From: an uncultured Clostridia bacterium
Lineage (GTDB): Bacteria; Bacillota; Clostridia; UBA1381
Direction: 5' to 3'
Assembly (NCBI GenBank): GCA_910585795.1
Contig: CAJUFV010000074.1
Coordinates: 1 to 21,192, forward strand
DNA length: 21,192 nt
Shown here in pieces: positions 17,601 through 21,192 of this stretch. The notes beneath the pieces were generated by a model. It was given only the letters and a program-made list of their open reading frames with translations. It was not told where the DNA came from and did no database searches. Both the position numbers and the translations under genes were made by a program. The stretch's first letter is position 1. Each line of letters begins with the position of its first letter.

Positions 17601-18699
17601 ACTGGATTTAGGTGAAGTATGTGAGTTTAATAAAATAATTATGCGTTCTCTTGACGACTACCCAAGACAATATGAGATTTATACCTCTGTTGATGATAAA
17701 AGCTATGGTGATAAAATTGCGTCGGGACAGGGAGTACACGGAGATAATGAGATTACCTTTGTACGCCAGAAGGCACGTTATATCAAGATATGTCAGACAG
17801 GGACTTCGGCGGCTAAGTATTGGTCAATATATGAACTGCATTTATATAATATGGACGAGGAATTTGAGGACGGCAATCAAACACCGCCTCCTACTAAAGC
17901 GCCTGACAAGACAATAAATGAATACACTTATGCAGGTACGTCTGATAATCACCCTGCAGGTACAGGATATTTTGACATTACAAAATACAGTACAGGCGCG
18001 AAAAAGGCGAGATCGAACTCAAATGATGATGTATTTACCTTTGCCGACGGCGTAAGCAGTACAGTTCGCGCTCAGTTCGCGGATGGAGAGGACAGTGGTA
18101 AAATATCGGGAACATATACAAATTCAATGGTAAATTATATCGGAATAAAGGATAACGGAGCTGATTATAACGTAAAGCCTGCAATAACCAGTATAAAACT
18201 GCCTGAGGGAAAGTACACGTTTTACTATATAGGCGGAAACAAGAATGATATTGAAATTACATTTTTAAATGATACAGATAACAATGTAACAGTTTCACCG
18301 ATTAAGCAGTATGCTTTTGCGGCAAATAAGCTAATTATGCACGAGGCTGAAATTACTGTTAATAAAGAGTATAACGGAGAGGTTACATTCTATAACAGTA
18401 CGATGTGGCTGCCTGATTTGTACGCTGTAAAATTTGTGCCGCAGACGATAAATCCATCAGCGGAATATAATAAAACTGAAAGACAAGCTCAAATTACGGT
18501 TGCGGAGGAGTGTAATGCAGCAGTAGTATTTGCGGCATACAATTCTGAGGGGATTCTGGAAAGTTTATCAGTAAGGGAAAATACAAAGCTGAAAAAGGGA
18601 AGTCAGAATATTAAACCTGAAGAGAATTTTAATGACAATGTGTTTAGAGTAGAAGTTTTTGTATGGAATAGCATTGAAAATATGAAGCCGAAAATATAA
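14662..18699 (+). CDS. Secreted GH116-like glycoside hydrolase with CBM6-like and CBM32-like domains
   Basis: The product of 1345 residues has a signal peptide (hydrophobic VMSVAMLSAAVP, cleavage likely after VTA at residue 27). Residues about 35-290 look like the GH116 N-terminal beta-sandwich (GTPLGGFGAGAVKFN). Residues about 305-740 look like its (alpha/alpha)6 barrel: AEGEWTCFGTMDQMWHARQ and GQIHHDF match the EG...YD...IPHD region, and SYDAGGDPNAF with D468 sits where GH116 carries its acid/base Asp. I cannot fix the nucleophile; E329 or E331 is a candidate. A CBM6-like domain (about 812-935), an F5/8-type CBM32-like domain (942-1063), a Pro/Thr linker, a beta-rich domain (1087-1260) and a terminal WNSIENMKP module (1264-1345) follow. 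Known GH116 enzymes are mainly beta-glucosidases, beta-xylosidases and glucosylceramidases; the substrate here is unknown. The ATG at 14662 follows AAAGGAAG; an ATG at 14644 lacks a site. Confidence 0.72.
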   Translation: MISISKKCVSAVMSVAMLSAAVPNVTADIAVNSIQYEQVDGTTGTPLGGFGAGAVKFNAQNGSFAAITMAPADQNDYKSVGKSCFQLYTEAGGKKQTVEKMTAVKTDGRYDDDAVWPEHMVNFGTVNGIEVMLKAFSPLDSINYDNMSMPYAFYEMTLTNTNTVETQAAAALLWDISSGSAQYVENKGFTSSQWSVFADSGDGTLTVGGDNGFFTNGECLNTVSGTQNRTAVKVNLAANESKKIKFVVSWYDNSDPDGAYYLSKYNNSADIAELGLSNFDTLKKNADKLVNFMRSSDIPQWYINQCLNSLANISNNSIYKTDGRTAFAEGEWTCFGTMDQMWHARQIIGYLIPEFAWQELEYWARTQRNDGQIHHDFNYMTDTSVKYKLVPWDDTEHEDYRNVDKWVDLNCGLIISVYELYKQTGDEEKLQWFWGYLKKAGQRIFEQVEAYGDSQYPYTFKNSENSYDAGGDPNAFNTSISAVAYKIMTILCDKFGEVELKEQYQTAFDTVRESYRAKYLTDNFPTGRISESYFAGQWLAIHLKLGQIWTQEETDYVINSLDSYYHPLYKTLGYPSGTYDEWTPYILTHYGGLLLQTQRQNQYEAMQKDSYNRQFKNRNYVFNHPLDILPAVTTANYASNSISGDKQYISIPAIWRNYYEIIGYHRNAASNELWLTPKLLPEMEHKMTDAAYISPEGWGTISCIETATDGSRAYQNKNIIFKPENETYVGTLYLEDNFGENVTVTINGLSYPFERVGEGYTKELAVEYNSAVTSEGINIITLGEAGKEPPSVPEKPDDIDIPPVTAEMSAFRTIEAEKYSGFGGISIKEENGVKFITECDDQDYVKYDGVGFEDGAKSITLTVRSNKESYIELALGLVSGETVQEIQIPNTNGDWRTVTCELNTVISGTHNVVFRFRTNNQESSELVDIDSFVFDYKYQISNKNWTAKASHNSSAASSAFDRDSATRWNSSYQTGNEWYILDLGEVCEFNKIIMRSLDDYPRQYEIYTSVDDKSYGDKIASGQGVHGDNEITFVRQKARYIKICQTGTSAAKYWSIYELHLYNMDEEFEDGNQTPPPTKAPDKTINEYTYAGTSDNHPAGTGYFDITKYSTGAKKARSNSNDDVFTFADGVSSTVRAQFADGEDSGKISGTYTNSMVNYIGIKDNGADYNVKPAITSIKLPEGKYTFYYIGGNKNDIEITFLNDTDNNVTVSPIKQYAFAANKLIMHEAEITVNKEYNGEVTFYNSTMWLPDLYAVKFVPQTINPSAEYNKTERQAQITVAEECNAAVVFAAYNSEGILESLSVRENTKLKKGSQNIKPEENFNDNVFRVEVFVWNSIENMKPKI

Positions 18700-18742
18700 A
18701 ATATAAAACACCTGCTTGTGCAGGTGTTTTATATTTTATATT
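18693..18742. terminator. Bidirectional terminator between convergent genes
   Basis: A perfect 23-pair inverted repeat (18693-18715 with 18720-18742) has a TTGT loop and a GC core CACCTGC/GCAGGTG flanked by A and T runs on both sides, so it can end transcripts from either direction. It contains both stop codons: the TAA of the GH116-like gene (18697-18699) is exactly opposite the TAA of the minus-strand esterase gene (complement of 18736-18738). Confidence 0.9.
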
Positions 18743-19770
18743 AGATATTCAGCAAGAGGGTGATTTAGTTTTTTTAATTCCTCGGATACCATTTTGGCAA
18801 TTGCGTATGCGCCGTTAATGTTAAGATGTGTGTTATCGGTACTGCCGTTTTCATAATACTGAGAATGTATAAATTCAGGGTTATGAATAAAGCGTTTGTC
18901 ACGAGGTTCAAGATGCATATAAAAATTTTGTATTCCGGTATTAAGTAGTGAATGGGTGAGTTCGTATAAGTCGATTAGCGGAATATTTTCTGTTCTGCAG
19001 ATTTCTTTCAATGCATTTCCGTAAGGGACAAGCGTTGTATCTAACGGCAGATTACGTGTTATTGATGTGCATAGTACAGGGTATGCTCCGACATTTCGGG
19101 CAGTATTTATAAATTTATAAATAGATTCCTGATAAGAATTATCATTTGGAGAGGTATAACGATGCAAATCCTCAGTTTTACAGTCATTATGTGCGAACTG
19201 TATAAACAAATAATCTCCTTTTTGAATATTATCGCAGATAAAGATATAATTTTCCTCTGTTAAAAAGCTCTTTGAGCTTCTGCCGCTTCTGGCGCAGTTT
19301 ACGACAATTATTTCATCATTAAATATTTCGCTGAAAACTTGTCCCCAGCCTGTCTGCGGAAAACGGTTGTTTCTGCCTACATGCGGGTAGTTACAGGCAG
19401 TTGAGTCACCTGCAACAAATATGCGTATTTTATTGGTGTCAAGCTTAGGCGTCGTATTAGAATCAGCGGATGGCAAAACAGTAACTTGGAATATCTTTTC
19501 TCCTCTTAAATCAGATTTATCCTGATAAGTAAAAGTGGCTGTCAGTGTCACAGTCTGCTCCGACGGGGGACACATAACAAATCCTGACGGACTTACTATT
19601 TCAGGTCTATCGCTTTTCCATACTATATCAGCATAGCCAAACTGTGTATTGCGTCCGTCATATAAATTTAAATCCATAGTTACAGCGTCGGCTGATGGAT
19701 TTTTCATAGCAATTTCAGAAAATGATATTTTTTCAAGCTCTTCTTGAAGGAGTTTATTCATTTCGCTCAA
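18736..19770 (-). CDS. SGNH esterase, CE12 / rhamnogalacturonan acetylesterase-like, with N-terminal Ig-like domain
   Basis: The product of 344 residues is probably a carbohydrate O-acetylesterase acting on pectic oligosaccharides. Residues about 115-344 form the SGNH hydrolase: block I AGDSTA with S123, the CARSGRSSKSF block with G163, QFAHND with N195 and D196, and DNTHLN with D312 and H315. The FVAGDSTACN and GWGQ motifs resemble CE12 (RhgT/YesT-type) enzymes. Residues about 10-100 look like the atrophied bacterial Ig-like domain usually seen in secreted glycosidases (DIVWKSDRPEIVSPSG, TLTATFTY). No signal peptide is visible, which is odd for that domain. I chose the TTG at 19770 because an AAGGAGG lies 9 bases upstream; the ATG at 19761 is 18 bases from it. 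The start overlaps the yesL-like gene by 17 bases. Confidence 0.83.
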   Translation of the reverse strand: MSEMNKLLQEELEKISFSEIAMKNPSADAVTMDLNLYDGRNTQFGYADIVWKSDRPEIVSPSGFVMCPPSEQTVTLTATFTYQDKSDLRGEKIFQVTVLPSADSNTTPKLDTNKIRIFVAGDSTACNYPHVGRNNRFPQTGWGQVFSEIFNDEIIVVNCARSGRSSKSFLTEENYIFICDNIQKGDYLFIQFAHNDCKTEDLHRYTSPNDNSYQESIYKFINTARNVGAYPVLCTSITRNLPLDTTLVPYGNALKEICRTENIPLIDLYELTHSLLNTGIQNFYMHLEPRDKRFIHNPEFIHSQYYENGSTDNTHLNINGAYAIAKMVSEELKKLNHPLAEYLI

Positions 19771-20650
19771 CGTCCGTATCCTCCTTGATATATTTTTTTA
19801 TCTGCGTGCAGGCATTAAATTCTATAATAAATCCGCATACCGACAACATTAGCAGGAGTATAAATATAAATCCGGCAGTCGTGAAAAATATTGCAAGCTG
19901 GTCAATTTGAGCAGTAAAACCAATAGCGGGGAATATAAGAATTAAAAACACGCTTATTAATATTGTAAGCACTGACCACGGAAGAGCAGACAGCGCAAAC
20001 AGGGCTGAATTTTTATAAAGCTTACCAATTGTCAGCTTATATGTAACAAGCAGATGGTATAAATATAAGTGCAGCATTGTATAGAAAAATACAAGTACAA
20101 GAATAACATATTTTAGAAAATACATTATATTTGGCATAGCAGCATAGAAAAAGTATGCGTAGCATATGGAAGTAAATGCTATAATATCAATTATCCATAC
20201 AATAAGCGATTGCTTAAAGTTGGATTTAATATGCTTAAAAAAGTCACTTGCCATAAATACACTGTCCTCCCATACAAAAGAGCGCAGAATATATACAAAG
20301 CCCGCAGTAGCTGGACCGCCGCCCCAGAAAATTGTAAAGAAAAGTGATATAAAAAGGCGCGTCAATAAATCCATAGTTATGGAAATACGGGCAGCGTCCA
20401 CCTCGCTAAGTTCTATAAATTTTCCGAGCGTGTCAGCATTTATACCCAGTTTGTTTGAAATCATTCCTGATAATATAAATACAATAGCAAAGGTAGGAAT
20501 GAGCGTAAGTATGTATAACAGGTTCAATTGTATAAGTTTCCAGAATTTTCTGAAAAAGAGTTCGTAAAACAGGCTTAGTCCTTTTTTCTTGGGAGTGTCC
20601 TTGTATACACCAGGTCCTGGTTTTGAATAATTACTGTTAAAAATACCCAT
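19754..20650 (-). CDS. YesL-like integral membrane protein (DUF624)
   Basis: The product of 298 residues is a polytopic membrane protein with about six hydrophobic segments. The family signature is seen in GGGPATAGFVYILRSFVWED followed by SDFFKHIKSNFKQSL. YesL of Bacillus subtilis lies in the rhamnogalacturonan-utilisation cluster, and family members commonly sit beside sugar ABC transporters and pectin genes, but their biochemical role is not established. It is somewhat longer than typical members of about 210 residues, partly through a loop after the first segment (NADTLGKFIELSEVDAARIS). The N-terminus (GIFNSNYSKPGPGVYKD) is cytosolic-looking and also typical. The ATG at 20650 is preferred: it follows the stop of the upstream gene by one base, with AGGAG 13 bases upstream. 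A TTG at 20674 would add eight residues and overlap that gene. Confidence 0.85.
   Translation of the reverse strand: MGIFNSNYSKPGPGVYKDTPKKKGLSLFYELFFRKFWKLIQLNLLYILTLIPTFAIVFILSGMISNKLGINADTLGKFIELSEVDAARISITMDLLTRLFISLFFTIFWGGGPATAGFVYILRSFVWEDSVFMASDFFKHIKSNFKQSLIVWIIDIIAFTSICYAYFFYAAMPNIMYFLKYVILVLVFFYTMLHLYLYHLLVTYKLTIGKLYKNSALFALSALPWSVLTILISVFLILIFPAIGFTAQIDQLAIFFTTAGFIFILLLMLSVCGFIIEFNACTQIKKYIKEDTDVERNE
19780..19786 (-). promoter_or_regulatory. Ribosome binding site supporting a TTG start
   Basis: On the minus strand AAGGAGG lies inside the 3' end of the YesL-like gene, 9 bases before TTG (complement of 19768-19770) and 18 bases before the next in-frame ATG. The spacing favours the TTG as initiator and couples esterase translation to the upstream gene. 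Confidence 0.65.
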
Positions 20651-20651
20651 T

Positions 20652-21192
20652 TTAATATCCCAGCTCCTCTGCAACCATAATAACTGTAATACGTTTCGGG
20701 AAATGGAAACAACCGTCTACAATTCCGATAAAATTGCACATTCTCGGCTGTCCCTCACAATTTGAGCAGGTGCAGCAATCGTCAGTCGCGCATGGGGTTT
20801 TATGGCGTATTCTTTTTGAATTCAGCGGTGCGATTGATTTTGCGCGTTTAATTCCGTCCTCCATAGTGTCCACAATTTTGTTTACGCCTGCAACTATAAT
20901 AACCTTTTTTGGACCGAATGCAATCTGACTTGCTCGGTTGCCTACACAGTCAATATTTACAAGCTGTCCTTCTTTTGTAATGGCATTTGAGCTTGACACC
21001 ATATAGTCAGCTTTGTAGCTTTCGCGGTATACGTCGTGCATGGCGGCAACGCTTTCGCAGTGAAAACGGTCATAAAAATTATATCGTCCGCTTTCAATTT
21101 CGTCCATAATTCCTGTTTGTTTAAGAGTAACGCTTCCGCCCACCGCAACACTTGCGCCATCAGGCATAAGTTCAAGAAAAATTCTTTTTGCG
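20652..21192 (-). CDS. LUD-domain protein (LutC/YkgG-like, DUF162), 5' end outside the window
   Basis: The open frame runs off the right edge, so only about the last 179 residues are seen and the true start lies beyond position 21192. LELMPDGASVAVGGSVTL and the IMDEIESGRYNFYDRF segment match the LUD domain of lactate-utilisation proteins, and GPKKVIIVAGVNKIV is the usual core strand. Near the C-terminus is a Cys-rich stretch, PCATDDCCTCSNC followed by RMCN, with six Cys in about 20 residues, as in the clostridial stand-alone subgroup; it may bind a metal or Fe-S cluster (inference). An internal ATG at 21167 is not the start, since conserved residues precede it. It ends one base before the YesL-like ATG, so the two are probably co-transcribed. 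Its role in this locus is not clear. Confidence 0.85.
   Translation of the reverse strand, partial: AKRIFLELMPDGASVAVGGSVTLKQTGIMDEIESGRYNFYDRFHCESVAAMHDVYRESYKADYMVSSSNAITKEGQLVNIDCVGNRASQIAFGPKKVIIVAGVNKIVDTMEDGIKRAKSIAPLNSKRIRHKTPCATDDCCTCSNCEGQPRMCNFIGIVDGCFHFPKRITVIMVAEELGY

Noticed and set aside
20166..20567. Plus-strand open frame of 133 residues opposite the YesL-like gene
   Set aside because: Antisense of a conserved membrane protein, with no family match.
1..21192. Search for CRISPR arrays, tRNA/rRNA genes, insertion sequences, attachment sites and riboswitches
   Set aside because: No regular spaced repeats, cloverleaf or rRNA-like sequence, transposase frame or structured leader was seen. 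The only gaps over 100 bases (1-137, 5837-6038, 14525-14661) are covered by the entries above.

Overview
The window reads as part of a pectin-utilisation locus from an AT-rich, low-GC Gram-positive bacterium, most likely an anaerobic gut or rumen member of the Clostridia. The evidence is strong AGGAGG-type ribosome binding sites, Gram-positive signal peptides, hairpin plus T-tract terminators, long modular secreted enzymes with Pro/Thr/Glu linkers, and a YesL-type membrane protein. A pectin specialist such as Monoglobus would fit, but that is only an inference. I saw no rRNA, tRNA, CRISPR array or complete mobile element.

Region 1 (about 138-5894, plus strand) is a tight four-gene operon of leaderless, presumably cytoplasmic enzymes: a GH28 polygalacturonase, tagaturonate reductase (UxaB), altronate dehydratase (UxaA) and a GH43 glycosidase. 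It ends in a hairpin terminator. Galacturonate released by the GH28 would be isomerised by UxaC (not in the window), reduced by UxaB and dehydrated by UxaA to 2-keto-3-deoxygluconate. The GH43 would remove arabinose, xylose or galactose side residues.

Region 2 (about 5895-18742, plus strand) holds two very large secreted enzymes around a regulator. The first is a 2540-residue CE8 pectin methylesterase with about a dozen accessory modules. The second gene is an AraC-family regulator with a cupin-like sensor domain. The third is a 1345-residue protein with a GH116-like catalytic unit followed by CBM6-like and CBM32-like domains. Each gene is followed by its own intrinsic terminator. The two enzymes share a promoter-like sequence and a small uncharacterised module.

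Region 3 (18736-21192, minus strand) converges on region 2. It contains a leaderless SGNH esterase of the CE12 type (rhamnogalacturonan acetylesterase-like) with an N-terminal Ig-like domain, a YesL/DUF624 membrane protein and the 3' part of a LUD-domain protein. All three are overlapping or nearly abutting, so they probably form one operon whose promoter lies beyond the right edge.

Together the genes suggest extracellular de-methylesterification and trimming, then import by a transporter not encoded here, then intracellular deacetylation, depolymerisation and uronate catabolism. No radically new system is evident. The parts least explained by known families are the repeated accessory modules, the GH116-like enzyme in a pectin setting, and the leaderless Ig-CE12 protein.
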